A DNA stretch of 64,000 nucleotides from Propionibacteriaceae bacterium (GCA_030532575.1 JAUNKV010000001.1:273518-337517); one strand, 5' to 3'. Numbered from the stretch's first letter, positions 10,834-19,351 are shown. Translations and numbers: made by a program. Notes: generated from the letters alone by a model not told the origin.

Positions 10834-10876
10834 ACCGGTCCGGGCGGCACCTCGGGGGCACAACACCCGGACCGGT
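10834..10876 (-). promoter_or_regulatory. Hairpin between clpP2 and clpX
   Basis: ACCGGTCCGGG and its exact complement CCCGGACCGGT are separated by 21 bases. There is no T-run after either arm, so this is not a standard intrinsic terminator. It could be an attenuator or an mRNA-processing or stabilising structure within the clpP1-clpP2-clpX transcript. Confidence 0.4.
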
Positions 10877-10884
10877 CATCGTGG

Positions 10885-11493
10885 TCAGGGATTCATTTCC
10901 TTCAATGACGGCAGGATGTCGTCGACGATCCCGTATTCCACGGCCTCCTGGGCCGTCAGGTACTTGTCCCGCTCGATGTCGCGGCTGACCTTCGCCACGT
11001 CCTGACCGGTGTCCGAGGCCAGCATGTGTTCCATCAGCTCCCGGATGCGCATGATCTCCTTGGCCTGGATCTCCAGGTCCGAGGACTGGCCGTAGCCGCC
11101 CTCGGTGGCGGGCTGGTGGATCAGGATGCGGCTGTTGGGCAGCGCCAGCCGCTTGCCCTTGGTCCCGGCCGCCAGGAGCACCGCAGCCGCCGATGCGGCC
11201 TGGCCCAGGCACACCGTCTGGATGTCGGGCTTGATGTAGCGCATCGTGTCGTAGATCGCGGTCAGGGCCGTGAACGATCCGCCGGGCGAGTTGATGTAGA
11301 TGGAGATCTGACGCTCGGAGTCCATCGACTGGAGGCATAGCAGCTGGGCCATGACCGCGTTGGCGATCTCGTCGTTGATGGGGGTGCCGAGGAAGATGAT
11401 CCGGTCCTCGAAGAGCTTGGTGTAGGGATCGACGCGGCGCAGCCCGTAGCTGGTGCGCTCCTCCCACTGCGGGATGTAGTAGTTCATGTTCAC
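10885..11493 (-). CDS. clpP2: ClpP protease subunit 2
   Basis: This is the second Clp peptidase subunit, 202 aa. The serine nucleophile is in [20 protein letters not shown] and the histidine in [14 protein letters not shown], with the catalytic Asp region near the DIERDKYLT segment. Actinobacteria use a mixed ClpP1P2 tetradecamer driven by ClpX or ClpC1. The ATG overlaps the clpP1 stop by four bases (ATGA), so the two subunits are translationally coupled. The GGY substitution after IHQPAT distinguishes this subunit from ClpP1. Confidence 0.97.
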   Translation of the reverse strand: MNMNYYIPQWEERTSYGLRRVDPYTKLFEDRIIFLGTPINDEIANAVMAQLLCLQSMDSERQISIYINSPGGSFTALTAIYDTMRYIKPDIQTVCLGQAASAAAVLLAAGTKGKRLALPNSRILIHQPATEGGYGQSSDLEIQAKEIMRIRELMEHMLASDTGQDVAKVSRDIERDKYLTAQEAVEYGIVDDILPSLKEMNP

Positions 11494-12086
11494 TGGTTGG
11501 GGGCCTTCTCGTTGATCTGGGATGCGCGCTCGTAGACGTGGTCGATGAAGCCGTACTCGAGAGCCTGCTCGGCGGTGAACCAGCGGTCACGGTCCGAGTC
11601 CGCCTCGATCTGCTCAAGGCTCTGGCCCGTGTGCTGGGCGATGAGCTTGGCCATCGTCTTCTTGATGTGCAGCGACTGCTCCGCCTGGATGCGGATGTCG
11701 GAGGCAGTGCCTCCCAGCCCACCCGATGGCTGGTGCATCATGATCCGGCTGTGCGGCAGGGCATAACGCTTGCCGGGGGTGCCCGCTGAGAGCAGGAACT
11801 GCCCCATCGAGGCGGCCAGTCCCATCGCCACGGTGGCGACGTCGTTGCTGATCCACTGCATGGTGTCGAAGATGGCCATGCCCGAGTCCACGGAGCCGCC
11901 GGGGCTGTTGATGTAGAGGTAGATGTCCGAGTGCGGGTCCTCGGCGTTGAGCAGCAGCATCTGGGCGCAGATGGCGTTGGCGTTCTCGTCACGCACCTCG
12001 GAGCCCAGGAAGATGATGCGGTTGGCCAGCAGGGAGGCGTAGACGTTGTCCGTCAACCCCAGGCCCGGCCCCTGCGGAGCAGCCAT
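11490..12086 (-). CDS. clpP1: ClpP protease subunit 1
   Basis: This is the first Clp peptidase subunit. The catalytic Ser is in [20 protein letters not shown] and the His in [13 protein letters not shown], with the usual [19 protein letters not shown]-terminus. I placed the start at the ATG at 12086 (MAAPQGPG), giving 198 aa. A GTG at 12113 would add nine residues and neither has a strong ribosome site. It shares an ATGA overlap with clpP2 and is followed by clpX, the standard actinobacterial arrangement. Confidence 0.96.
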   Translation of the reverse strand: MAAPQGPGLGLTDNVYASLLANRIIFLGSEVRDENANAICAQMLLLNAEDPHSDIYLYINSPGGSVDSGMAIFDTMQWISNDVATVAMGLAASMGQFLLSAGTPGKRYALPHSRIMMHQPSGGLGGTASDIRIQAEQSLHIKKTMAKLIAQHTGQSLEQIEADSDRDRWFTAEQALEYGFIDHVYERASQINEKAPNQ

Positions 12087-12181
12087 GAAGATCTCGTTTC
12101 GCTTGTCGGTCACGAGGACAAAGTTACCGACTGTCCCCGACAAACCAAGTACGGCCCGCCCATGTGAACCACGGTTGTGTC

Positions 12182-13264
12182 TCAACGACCGTCACAGTCG
12201 CTGGTGTCCACCGAGTCCGGATCGGAGGCGAGGAAAGCCCCCACCCACCGGGCCTTCGGGTCGTTGTCGATGAGCAGGGCCTTGACCGTCAGCGTCAACG
12301 GCAGGGCCAGCAGGGCGCCGAGGGCCCCGAAGACGGCGGTCCACAGCAGCAGGGACAGGAAGGACACCGTCGGGGAGACCCCCACCGCGTCGCCGGTGAA
12401 CTTCGGCTGGATGATGGACTGGATCACGAAGTTGATCACGCTGTACGCCACCACGACGATGACGGCGGCCCACGGACCTTTCTCGAACATGGCGAGCAGC
12501 GCCGGGGGCAGCAGCCCGATCACGAATCCGATGTTGGGGATGTAGTTGGTGATGAAGCTGAGGATCACCCACACCAGCGGCAGGGGCACCCCGACCGCGA
12601 TGAGCACCACACCGTCGATCAGGGCCACGATGATGCCGAACAGGCTGGTCACCAGCCAGTAACGGCGGATTCCGACGGTCAGCGAGTCCAAGGCCTCGGT
12701 GAAGTCCGGGTGCAGCCGGTTCGTCACGGCGAAGCGGCGGCCGACCGTCGGCAGATCCATGACCATGAAGACCATCGCGATGAGGACCACCAGGATCAAC
12801 CCCGTGGCGCCGGAGATCTCGGACACGACGTTGCCGACCGCTCCGATGACGCTGGTGGGCGAGATCGACTTGAGCTGGTTGAACAGCGCAGTCTGGTCGA
12901 AACCCAGCCCTGCCAACCATTCGATGGCCTGGGTGTAGAGGCTGGTGAACTGCGGTCCGTAGGCCGTCAAGGACTGCACCATCGCGGTGCCAGACCAGAT
13001 GATGGCCCCGATCCCCGCCATGAAGACCAGCAGCACCACCAGTCCGGTGACGATGGCCGCAGCCGGCCCGGGGGTTCTGCGCCTGGTCAGGAATGTGTAG
13101 ACGGGGAAGGCCGCGATCAACAGGTTGATCGCCAGGAAGGTGGGGGCGATGACGGTACGCAGTTCCTTCAGCAGGGTGAGGCTCAGTGCGATGGCTCCCA
13201 GCACAAAAGCAGCAATCGCGAGCTTCGGCAACCCCAGGGAACGGCCCCGTTCATTCGCCCCCAT
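12182..13264 (-). CDS. AI-2E family (PerM-type) membrane transporter
   Basis: This polytopic membrane protein of 360 aa has the AI-2E/PerM topology: paired N-terminal helices, a soluble stretch around residues 110-170 ([20 protein letters not shown]) and a C-terminal cluster of helices. Typical motifs are [20 protein letters not shown] and [20 protein letters not shown]. Members export small molecules or act as ion exchangers, and the substrate cannot be read from sequence. The ATG at 13264 lies six bases after an AAGGAG that overlaps the end of tig. A GTG just before it is less well placed. Confidence 0.9.
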   Translation of the reverse strand: MGANERGRSLGLPKLAIAAFVLGAIALSLTLLKELRTVIAPTFLAINLLIAAFPVYTFLTRRRTPGPAAAIVTGLVVLLVFMAGIGAIIWSGTAMVQSLTAYGPQFTSLYTQAIEWLAGLGFDQTALFNQLKSISPTSVIGAVGNVVSEISGATGLILVVLIAMVFMVMDLPTVGRRFAVTNRLHPDFTEALDSLTVGIRRYWLVTSLFGIIVALIDGVVLIAVGVPLPLVWVILSFITNYIPNIGFVIGLLPPALLAMFEKGPWAAVIVVVAYSVINFVIQSIIQPKFTGDAVGVSPTVSFLSLLLWTAVFGALGALLALPLTLTVKALLIDNDPKARWVGAFLASDPDSVDTSDCDGR

Positions 13265-13267
13265 CAC

Positions 13268-14677
13268 TCACTCCTTCTCGTCGGCGGCGGTGTCCTCGGC
13301 CTCCTCGACCACCTCGGTCTCGGGCTCCTCCACCGCCTCTTCCTCGGCGGGTTCCTCCGGGGCCATCTCGACGGTGTTGCCGTCGGTGTCCACCACCGAG
13401 GCGGCCTCGCAGATCGCGGCCAGGGCCTTGCCCCGTCGGATCTCCTGCATCCACTCACCCATGTGGTTGTGCTCCATCATGTGGTTGACCACCTCCTGCG
13501 GGGAGGTCTGGGACTCGGCAGCGCGACGGAAGATCAGCTCGGTCAACTCCTGCTGTCCGACCGGCAGCTCGTGGTCCTCAGCGTACCTGTCGAGGAGCAG
13601 CTGGGCCTTGAAGGCCTGGGTGGAGCGCTCGTCCGCCTGGGCCCAGAACTCCTCGGCGTCCTTCGCGTCCTCGTCCTCGGCCTGCGCCAGGTAGGTCTCC
13701 ACGTCCAGTCCGGCACGGGCCAGCTGGTCGGAGATCTGGGCACGACGGTTCTCGAGCTCGCGGGTGAGCACACCCTCGGGCAGCTCAATCTCCACCTTCT
13801 CGAGCACGGCCTCCAAGACCTTGTCGCGGGCCACGGTCATCTGCTCGGCCCTGGCCTGGGCCAGGACCGCGCGGGCCAGGTCCTCGCGCATCTCCTCGAC
13901 GGTGTCGAACTCCGAGATCAGCTGGGCGAACTCCTCGTCCAGCGCGGGCAGCTCCTCCTCGGCCACCTGGGTGACGGTGACGGTGATCTCCGCCTCCTGG
14001 CCGCGCTGCGGGCCACCGACCAGGGTGGAGGTGAAGGTGGCGGACTCACCGGCCTTGAGGCCCTTCACCGCCGCCTCGAGACCCTCGATCATGCCCTGGT
14101 CCTCACCGAGGGTGAGCTTGAAGCCGGTGGTGGCGGCGTCGTCGAGCTCCTTGCCGTCCTGGGAGGCGGTCAGGTCGATGGTCACCACGTCGCCCTTCTT
14201 GGCCTTGCGGTCCACCTCGGTGGTGGTGGCGAAGCGCTTGCGCAGCAGCGCGATGCGCTCGTCCACCTGCTCATCCTGGTCACCCAGGGCCTCCACCTCG
14301 ACCTTGATCTTGCTGAAGTCGGGCAGGTCGAAGTCGGGCCGGATGTCCACCTCGGCGACGAACTCGACCAGTTCGTTGTCCTCGAGCCTGGTGACGTCGA
14401 TCTCGGGCTGACCCAAGGGGGTGAGCTTCGCCTCGGTCACGGCCTTCTGGTAGGCGATGGGCAGGGCGTCGTTGATGGCCTGCTGCAGCACGATGCCCCG
14501 GCCGAAGCGTCGGTCGATGACCGCGGCAGGCACCTTGCCCCTGCGGAAACCGGGGATGTTGATGCCATGCGCGATTTCCTTGTAGGCCTCGTCGAGGTGG
14601 GGCTTCAGGTCGGCGAACGGAATCTCGACGGTGAGCTTCGCCCGGGTCGGGCTGAGCTTCTCAAAGGTGCTGGGCAC
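13268..14677 (-). CDS. tig: Trigger factor (ribosome-bound chaperone and prolyl isomerase)
   Basis: Trigger factor binds ribosomal protein L23 at the exit tunnel and helps nascent chains fold. The 469-residue protein has the N-terminal ribosome-binding signature (GFRRGKVP, near residue 45), an FKBP-type PPIase domain around 155-240 and a helical C-terminal chaperone domain. The last ~60 residues are very acidic (long Glu runs), a common actinobacterial extension. It precedes the AI-2E-type gene and clpP1-clpP2-clpX on the same strand, echoing the tig-clpP-clpX order seen in many bacteria. Confidence 0.97.
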   Translation of the reverse strand: MPSTFEKLSPTRAKLTVEIPFADLKPHLDEAYKEIAHGINIPGFRRGKVPAAVIDRRFGRGIVLQQAINDALPIAYQKAVTEAKLTPLGQPEIDVTRLEDNELVEFVAEVDIRPDFDLPDFSKIKVEVEALGDQDEQVDERIALLRKRFATTTEVDRKAKKGDVVTIDLTASQDGKELDDAATTGFKLTLGEDQGMIEGLEAAVKGLKAGESATFTSTLVGGPQRGQEAEITVTVTQVAEEELPALDEEFAQLISEFDTVEEMREDLARAVLAQARAEQMTVARDKVLEAVLEKVEIELPEGVLTRELENRRAQISDQLARAGLDVETYLAQAEDEDAKDAEEFWAQADERSTQAFKAQLLLDRYAEDHELPVGQQELTELIFRRAAESQTSPQEVVNHMMEHNHMGEWMQEIRRGKALAAICEAASVVDTDGNTVEMAPEEPAEEEAVEEPETEVVEEAEDTAADEKE

Positions 14678-14779
14678 GTGCGGTCTCCTGGAAGTCGAAA
14701 ATGGTCGCGCGCCAGTCTAGGGCATGTCCGCCATCGACTGGGAACGTCGCCGACTTGCTGCTAGACTCGCTCGGGTTGC

Positions 14780-14853
14780 GCGGATGTAGCTCAATGGTAG
14801 AGCCCTAGTCTTCCAAACTAGCTACGCGGGTTCGATTCCCGTCATCCGCTCCA
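14780..14853 (+). tRNA. tRNA-Gly (anticodon TCC)
   Basis: The 74-base cloverleaf has acceptor arms GCGGATG and CATCCGC, a GCTC/GAGC D stem, an anticodon stem CTAGT/ACTAG with loop CTTCCAA (anticodon TCC), a TTCGATT T loop and an encoded CCA. An intrinsic terminator follows three bases later. Confidence 0.97.
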
Positions 14854-14855
14854 CC

Positions 14856-14883
14856 GGACCCCCGCACCGCGGGGGTCCTTTTT
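14856..14883 (+). terminator. Intrinsic terminator of tRNA-Gly
   Basis: A perfect ten-pair stem (GGACCCCCGC with GCGGGGGTCC) around a three-base loop is followed directly by five T residues. It sits immediately after the tRNA CCA end. Confidence 0.92.
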
Positions 14884-14907
14884 GTCTTCGTGGCTACCGT
14901 GGATGTC

Positions 14908-15285
14908 ATGAAGATGGTTCTGCGGCTCATCGCCGGGGCACTTGCGACGGCGGCGGCCGTCTGGCTGGTGCCCGGGGTCAGGATCACTGCGGACAGCGAT
15001 CAACAGTACGTGTTGACCCTGCTCGTGGTGGCCGGGCTGCTCGGCGTGGTCAACGCCGTCGTGCGGCCGATCACGACGCTGGTGTCATGCTGTCTGGTGG
15101 TACTCACCCTCGGGCTGTTCCTGCTGGTGATCAATGCCGCCATGCTCACCCTGACGGCTTGGCTGGGGCAGCAGTTCGGGTTGCCCTTCCACGTGGACGA
15201 CTTCTGGTCGGCGCTGCTCGGCGGCCTCGTCATCAGCGTGGTCAGCTCCGTGACGACGGGCCTGCTCGATGTCGAGCGCGAGTGA
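14908..15285 (+). CDS. Phage-holin-like (mycobacterial 4-TMS type) small membrane protein
   Basis: The 125-residue protein has four hydrophobic segments: LRLIAGALATAAAVWLVPGV, VLTLLVVAGLLGVVNAVVRP, CCLVVLTLGLFLLVINAAML and FWSALLGGLVISVVSSVTTG. It also carries the family's NAVVRP motif after the second helix. The family (mycobacterial 4-TMS holin superfamily, PF04020-like) is widespread in actinobacterial chromosomes and usually not phage-linked. Its function is unproven. The ATG at 14908 is preceded by a GTGGA; an ATG six codons earlier is possible. It lies between two tRNA genes. Confidence 0.82.
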   Translation: MKMVLRLIAGALATAAAVWLVPGVRITADSDQQYVLTLLVVAGLLGVVNAVVRPITTLVSCCLVVLTLGLFLLVINAAMLTLTAWLGQQFGLPFHVDDFWSALLGGLVISVVSSVTTGLLDVERE

Positions 15286-15367
15286 GTCAGGCCCGTTGCG
15301 ACCAGGGGCGTGATGCTCTTCGGTGGTGGAGTGCCCCCGAGGTGCTCTAGACTCTTCCAGTCCGCAC

Positions 15368-15443
15368 CGGGATGTAGCGTAGTGGCTAGCGCGCCTGCTT
15401 TGGGAGCAGGAGACCGCAGGTTCGAGTCCTGTCATCCCGACCA
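15368..15443 (+). tRNA. tRNA-Pro (anticodon TGG)
   Basis: The 76-base cloverleaf has acceptor arms CGGGATG and CATCCCG, anticodon stem CCTGC/GCAGG with loop TTTGGGA (anticodon TGG), T loop TTCGAGT, discriminator A and an encoded CCA. The next gene's GTG is only 22 bases beyond the CCA, with no terminator between them. Confidence 0.97.
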
Positions 15444-15465
15444 TGTCGTCCAGGTGGAGGTATCT

Positions 15466-16107
15466 GTGCCAGCTCAGCGAATCACCACCGACCCCCGGGC
15501 GCTGGCCGGGCGCGCCCGCTCACTGATCGAATCCCCCGCGCAGCGCAGGTTGTTGGGGATCGTCGGCTGTCCCGGCTCGGGGAAGTCCACGTTGAGTGCC
15601 CAGCTGTGTGATCTGCTCGCCGGTTCGGCGGTGATCGTCCCGATGGACGGCTTTCACCTGGACAATCCGGTGTTGGAGGCGCTGGGGCGTCGGGACCGCA
15701 AGGGGGCCATCGACACCTTCGACGTGGCCGGTTTCGTCTCCCTGCTGACCCGCCTGGCCGAGGCGAAGGAGGAGGTGACCTATGCGCCGCGTTTCGACCG
15801 GGACCGTGAGGTCACCGTCGCGAGTTCGATCCCGGTGCCGCGCGAGGTGCCACTGGTGATCGTCGAAGGGCTGTACCTGCTGCAGACCGAGGGTGGTTGG
15901 GAGCAGGTGGCTCCCCTGCTGGACGAGGTGTGGTTCCTGGATGTTCCTGACGAGGAGCGGATGCATCGGCTGGTGGCGCGGCGGATGTCTGGCGGGGAGA
16001 GCCGGGAACAGGCCACGGCCTGGGTGCTGGAGGTGGACCAGCCCAATGCGCTCCGCGTGGCGGCGGGGCGGGAGCGCGCTGACCTGATCGTCGATCTCGT
16101 GGTGTGA
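15466..16107 (+). CDS. P-loop nucleoside/nucleotide-kinase-like protein (uridine kinase/PanK fold)
   Basis: The 213-residue ATPase has a Walker A motif GCPGSGKST near residue 33, the PMDGFHLDN motif typical of uridine kinase/pantothenate kinase-like enzymes, a GAIDTFDV segment, a VIVEGLYLL Walker B strand and a C-terminal Asp-rich end. It probably phosphorylates a small metabolite such as a nucleoside or sugar. The exact substrate is not readable from sequence. The GTG start has GTGGAGG five bases upstream. It directly follows tRNA-Pro and may be co-transcribed with it. Confidence 0.87.
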   Translation: MPAQRITTDPRALAGRARSLIESPAQRRLLGIVGCPGSGKSTLSAQLCDLLAGSAVIVPMDGFHLDNPVLEALGRRDRKGAIDTFDVAGFVSLLTRLAEAKEEVTYAPRFDRDREVTVASSIPVPREVPLVIVEGLYLLQTEGGWEQVAPLLDEVWFLDVPDEERMHRLVARRMSGGESREQATAWVLEVDQPNALRVAAGRERADLIVDLVV

Positions 16108-16152
16108 GGAGGACTCGGCATCGGTTTTCCTCCACAGGTTTCCCAAGGCATC

Positions 16153-16833
16153 ATGGGTGGGCCGAAGGAAAGGGAAACAAGCGTGCTTCTGGAAACCGGG
16201 ACCGAGCTGACTGGGATCGCTGCATGGGCGGTGGGCATCATGGAGCTGCTGGGTGGCTTCGGGGCTGCCCTGCTCATCGCCCTGGAGAATTTGTTTCCTC
16301 CCCTGCCCTCGGAGGTGATCCTGCCGCTGGCCGGTTTCTCCGCCGGGACCGGCAAGGCGGGGCTGACGCTGTGGAGCGCCATCATCTGGTGCACCGCAGG
16401 GTCCCTGGTGGGGGCCTGGGCGCTCTACGGGCTCGGCTGGTGGCTGGGACCTGAGCGCACCCGTGCGATCCTGGGCAAGCTTCCCCTGGTCAACACCGAG
16501 GACATCGACAAGACCGAGGCGTTCTTCCACCGTCGCGGCAGCCTGACGGTGTTCTTCGGCCGGATGGTGCCGATCTTCCGGTCGCTGATCTCCATCCCGG
16601 CCGGGGTGACCCACATGAACTTCCTGCGCTTCACTCTGCTGACCACGGCCGGGGCTGCGATCTGGAACACCGTCCTCATCACCGCCGGGTACCTGCTGGG
16701 CTCCAACTGGCACGTCGCGGAGGACTACGTCAACATCTTCTCGAAGGTCGTCCTGGTGGTCTGCGTGATCGCCCTGGTGGTATGGGTGGCGCTACGGCTG
16801 CGCGCTCGGAAGCGCCCCGCCGAGACCGCCTGA
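16153..16833 (+). CDS. DedA/VTT-domain membrane protein
   Basis: This is a DedA-family protein of 226 aa, related to lipid flippases and scramblases such as UptA that recycle undecaprenyl phosphate. It shows the FPPLPSEVILPLAGF motif near the N-terminus and the conserved FFGRMVPIFRSLISIPAGV segment with its two functional Arg residues, then three further hydrophobic helices. The ATG at 16153 follows AAGG at an acceptable distance. A GTG ten codons later (VLLETGTE) is also plausible. The substrate cannot be predicted. Confidence 0.9.
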   Translation: MGGPKERETSVLLETGTELTGIAAWAVGIMELLGGFGAALLIALENLFPPLPSEVILPLAGFSAGTGKAGLTLWSAIIWCTAGSLVGAWALYGLGWWLGPERTRAILGKLPLVNTEDIDKTEAFFHRRGSLTVFFGRMVPIFRSLISIPAGVTHMNFLRFTLLTTAGAAIWNTVLITAGYLLGSNWHVAEDYVNIFSKVVLVVCVIALVVWVALRLRARKRPAETA

Positions 16834-16842
16834 GCATCTGTC

Positions 16843-16880
16843 TGGTCTTGAGCTGTCGAGGAACCGACGGCTCAAGACCA
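16843..16880. terminator. Strong 16-bp hairpin after the DedA gene
   Basis: The arms TGGTCTTGAGCTGTCG and CGACGGCTCAAGACCA pair over 16 positions (one G-T wobble) around AGGAAC. No T-run follows, so it may be a rho-assisted terminator or the edge of the repeat-rich region to the right. Confidence 0.5.
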
Positions 16881-16896
16881 CGCAAGCCATCACTCA

Positions 16897-17012
16897 GAGT
16901 GTTGTTCATGGCCTTTTTCAGCTGGATCGAGCCGGGATCCCGATGCGGAAGCGAGGGAACCCGGCTCGAGGCCCCGGACAAGCCCCTGCACACCGTCACC
17001 AGATCTCGAACT
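16897..17012. repeat. Interspersed palindromic element, partial copy
   Basis: This stretch aligns with the reverse complement of the element at 17652-17838. The shared order is GTTGTTCATG, a CTTTTTC run, TCGAGCCGG, CGATGCGGA, GCGAGGG, CCGGCTCGAGGCC and finally AGATCTCGA. Only one end is recognisable. Together with the hairpin at 16843 it fills the 276-base gap between the DedA gene and the first island gene. I see no gene in that gap. Confidence 0.6.
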
Positions 17013-17109
17013 GGTGACTCTCGCAAGCTCACCCGTCCGGCATGAGCACCCGACGGGGCGAGCGCAACCCGGATGCACAACCCTTCACCCAGAACCGGGC
17101 AAGGAGGCC

Positions 17110-17604
17110 TCAGGACAACGGTTCAGCCTGGATCCCCAGGTCGAGAAGCATCGGTTTCTCCCCGGGATCCAAGGCTTCCAGATCCTCCTCGTAGTACAGC
17201 TGTCCGTCGGGGATCCGTTCGGGTTCACGCCAGGCCTTGTAGCGTAGCTGCGCTGGCGAGGCGATGCCCTGCACCTCACGCATGGTTGCCACGCAGTCGT
17301 CCGCCAGGCGCTGGTAGGCAGTGGACATCGCGGGGAGGTCAAGGCTGCGTCCCCAGAAGTAGTCAGGCTCGGAGTAGCGGTGCTTGTCGTCCCAGCCCAG
17401 TTCGTACAGCCGTGAGGTCACTGCCGGATCGTCCAGGTTGAGACGCTGGATCGAACAGTGGATGTAGAGAATATCCTCATCGGCTGTCATCTGTACCGTG
17501 AACTGCCCGGTCTCGGGGTTCACCAGCACCAAGTAGCTCCGGTCGGTCAGTTGCATGACAGCACGCATGAACCGTGCCTTGAAATCATCCCAGTCTTCCA
17601 CCAC
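17110..17604 (-). CDS. Uncharacterised protein at the tail of the immunity array
   Basis: This is an unrecognised soluble acidic protein of 164 aa. Its composition (a strand/helix mix with YLVLVNPETGQFTVQMTAD and a C-terminal helix) recalls YbjN-like or TY-Chap small proteins of actinobacteria, but this is a weak impression. I chose the GTG at 17604 because AAGGAGG lies eight bases upstream and because the same GAGGAAGTGGA leader precedes several immunity genes of the array. An ATG 13 codons earlier has no ribosome site. It is not an obvious paralogue of the immunity family to its right and may be an accessory or an unrelated immunity gene. Confidence 0.6.
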   Translation of the reverse strand: MVEDWDDFKARFMRAVMQLTDRSYLVLVNPETGQFTVQMTADEDILYIHCSIQRLNLDDPAVTSRLYELGWDDKHRYSEPDYFWGRSLDLPAMSTAYQRLADDCVATMREVQGIASPAQLRYKAWREPERIPDGQLYYEEDLEALDPGEKPMLLDLGIQAEPLS

Positions 17605-17651
17605 GTCCACTTCCTCCTTCCAAGGAAACAGGTTCTCAAGCATTGTAGCGG

Positions 17652-17838
17652 AGGGCGTTGTTCATCACGGGCCGCGCCCCGCCCGTTGGTCGAGCCGGAC
17701 CGCGAGTGCCAGCGAGCAGTCCGTGTCGAGACCTGGTGCCAGGGTGCAGAAACCTCTTCCCCGGCCTCGAGCCGGACACTCTCGCTCCGCATCGAGCCTC
17801 CGGCTCGAGCAGCGGGAAAAGGACATGAACAACGCCCT
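17652..17838. repeat. Interspersed palindromic element with terminal inverted repeats
   Basis: The ends are inverted repeats: AGGGCGTTGTTCAT at 17652-17665 is matched by ATGAACAACGCCCT at 17825-17838. A second inner pair lies at 17683-17698 and 17800-17816 (…GGTCGAGCCGG against CCGGCTCGAGC…). It encodes nothing obvious. It cuts off the 3' part of the immunity pseudogene to its right. No clear target-site duplication is seen. Confidence 0.75.
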
Positions 17839-18184
17839 CATGCTTCCCTCGCTTCATCTTTCCCTTGCGCCACCGGCTTCGTAATCCGGCTACGCAACCC
17901 GAGAAGAAGTTGTTCATGAAGTCGTCTCGTTCGACAGATCCGTCACGCACAACATCTCTCAATCTGAACTGCACCACGGCAACGTTATCCTCCTCTTCGA
18001 GCACTTACGGAGGCCTCGTCGAGATATTTCAGACCGTAGGGCATGGGGTGAACCTGCCGTCGCCAGTTCCGGGCCAGCCGAGGGCTTCGGAGGCACCGTA
18101 GCCCTGTTCTCTGGTCAGTGGCCAGTCCTGATTGACGAAGTACTCTGCCAGTCTCACGACCTCGTCAACGGGAATCGATTTCAT
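17839..18184 (-). pseudogene. Decayed copy of the island's immunity-type gene
   Basis: Reading from the ATG at 18184, the product starts as the neighbouring paralogues do (MKSIPVDEVVRLAEYFVNQD, then WPLTREQGYGASEALGWPG). It then shifts frame and meets a TGA shortly after the GTGDG segment. Homology resumes in other frames as MPYGL, VLEEEDNVAVVQFRLRDVV and DDFMNNFF…GKMKRGKHE, and is cut by the palindromic element at 17838. Two frameshifts plus loss of the 3' third make it a pseudogene. Confidence 0.85.
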
Positions 18185-18315
18185 CGGATCCACTTCCTCT
18201 CTGAACTATTCCTGGTCCTTGTCGATCCGAAACTTGACAACATTGACCAAGCTGAACTGTCTAGGGAGAGAGAAGAGTTCTTGAACGGGGTTTCGGCCTG
18301 AAAGGTGGCCCCCAC

Positions 18316-18789
18316 TCAGAGGTCACCCAAGGATTTAAGGACTTCTGTGTACTCGGGGCTGTAAAGCCTGAAGGTAACAGCTTGCCAGCTATTTCGCAGT
18401 ATGAGGTGGCATCCGTTTGATGTGTCCCAGTGTGCTGCATGGCTCATTTTAGTGCGCTTCATCTTGCCCTTGCCCCAGATGTCGCGAATTTCCTTAATAG
18501 AGCTGGAGAAGAAGTCGCTCATGAACGTGTCTCGCTCGTCAGAGGCATCGATCACCGCGTCGGTCAACCAGAACTGCACCTGTGCGACACCTTCATCTCC
18601 AGTTCCCGCGATCATGGAAGCCTGCTCGCGAGGCTTCAAGCCGTAGGGCATGATGAAGCCGCCGTCGCCGGTTCCGGGCCAGCCGAGCGCTTCGCAGGCT
18701 GCATAGCCCTGTTCCCTGGTCAGCGGCCACTCTTGGTTGACGAAGTACTCCGCCAACCTCACGACCTCGTCAACGGGGATCGATCTCAT
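18316..18789 (-). CDS. Immunity-type protein, array member 2
   Basis: This 157-residue soluble protein is one of at least six related proteins in the island. The family pattern is an N-terminal SIPVDEVVRLAEYFVNQ-W-PL helix, an ALGWPGTGDGGF(I/V)MPYG turn, a central strand ending in a (T)D(A/V)V segment, FM(S/N)DFF, a basic WGKGKMKR patch, a TSNG hairpin and a final SPEYTEVLKSLG helix. Paralogue arrays next to a polymorphic toxin are the usual sign of immunity proteins that bind the toxin tip. No enzyme motif is present. The ATG follows AAAGGA. Specificity against the toxin tip is inferred, not shown. Confidence 0.75.
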   Translation of the reverse strand: MRSIPVDEVVRLAEYFVNQEWPLTREQGYAACEALGWPGTGDGGFIMPYGLKPREQASMIAGTGDEGVAQVQFWLTDAVIDASDERDTFMSDFFSSSIKEIRDIWGKGKMKRTKMSHAAHWDTSNGCHLILRNSWQAVTFRLYSPEYTEVLKSLGDL

Positions 18790-18862
18790 CGCATCCTTTT
18801 CCTTTGAAATCTTGAGTTCAGGCGATTTTCAGGGCAGTTTTAGGCATCCATAGCAGCGTCTT

Positions 18863-19336
18863 TCAGAGCTTCCTCAGTGATCTGAGAACTTCAGCGAAGG
18901 AGGGACTATAAATCCTGAAAGTGACAGCTTTCCAGCTGTTTCGCAGTATGACATGACATCCATTCGATGTATCCCATTGAGCCGCGTGACTCAGCTTACC
19001 GCGTTTCATCTTACCCTTGCCCCAGAGACTTCGGAATGCATCACTGTAGCTGGAGAAGACGTCGTTCATGAACGCATCCCGCTCATTAGAGGCATCGCGC
19101 ACCACGTCGGTCAGCCAGAAATCCACTTCTGTGACCCCTTGCTCTTCTTCTCCTACGATTACAGAGGCCTCGTCAACGTGTTGCACGCCGTAAGGCATGA
19201 CGAACCCGCCGTCGCCGGTTGCGGGCCAGCCGAGAGCTTCGCAGGCCGCATAGCCCTGTTCCCTGGTCAGCGGCCAGTCCTGGTTGACGAAGTACTCCGC
19301 TAACCTCACGACTTCGCCAACGGGGATTGATTTCAT
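18863..19336 (-). CDS. Immunity-type protein, array member 3 (after the orphan toxin tip)
   Basis: This is a 157-residue paralogue of the immunity family with all conserved blocks (MKSIPVGEVVRLAEYFVNQD, ALGWPATGDGGFVMPYG, FMNDVFSS, WGKGKMKRGK, SPSFAEVLRSL). It directly follows the orphan toxin C-terminal module on the same strand, as the intact immunity gene at 21100 follows its toxin. I chose the ATG at 19336 over one three codons earlier because GAGAGGA is then at a normal distance. The strongest differences from its siblings lie in the central strands (VDEASVIVGEEEQG), where specificity residues would be expected. Confidence 0.77.
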   Translation of the reverse strand: MKSIPVGEVVRLAEYFVNQDWPLTREQGYAACEALGWPATGDGGFVMPYGVQHVDEASVIVGEEEQGVTEVDFWLTDVVRDASNERDAFMNDVFSSYSDAFRSLWGKGKMKRGKLSHAAQWDTSNGCHVILRNSWKAVTFRIYSPSFAEVLRSLRKL

Positions 19337-19351
19337 CGCATCCATCTCCTC

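Noticed and set aside
12164..14764. Long antisense frame (over 850 codons) across the AI-2E and tig genes
   Set aside because: It is an opposite-strand shadow of two certain genes, without recognisable motifs or a ribosome site.
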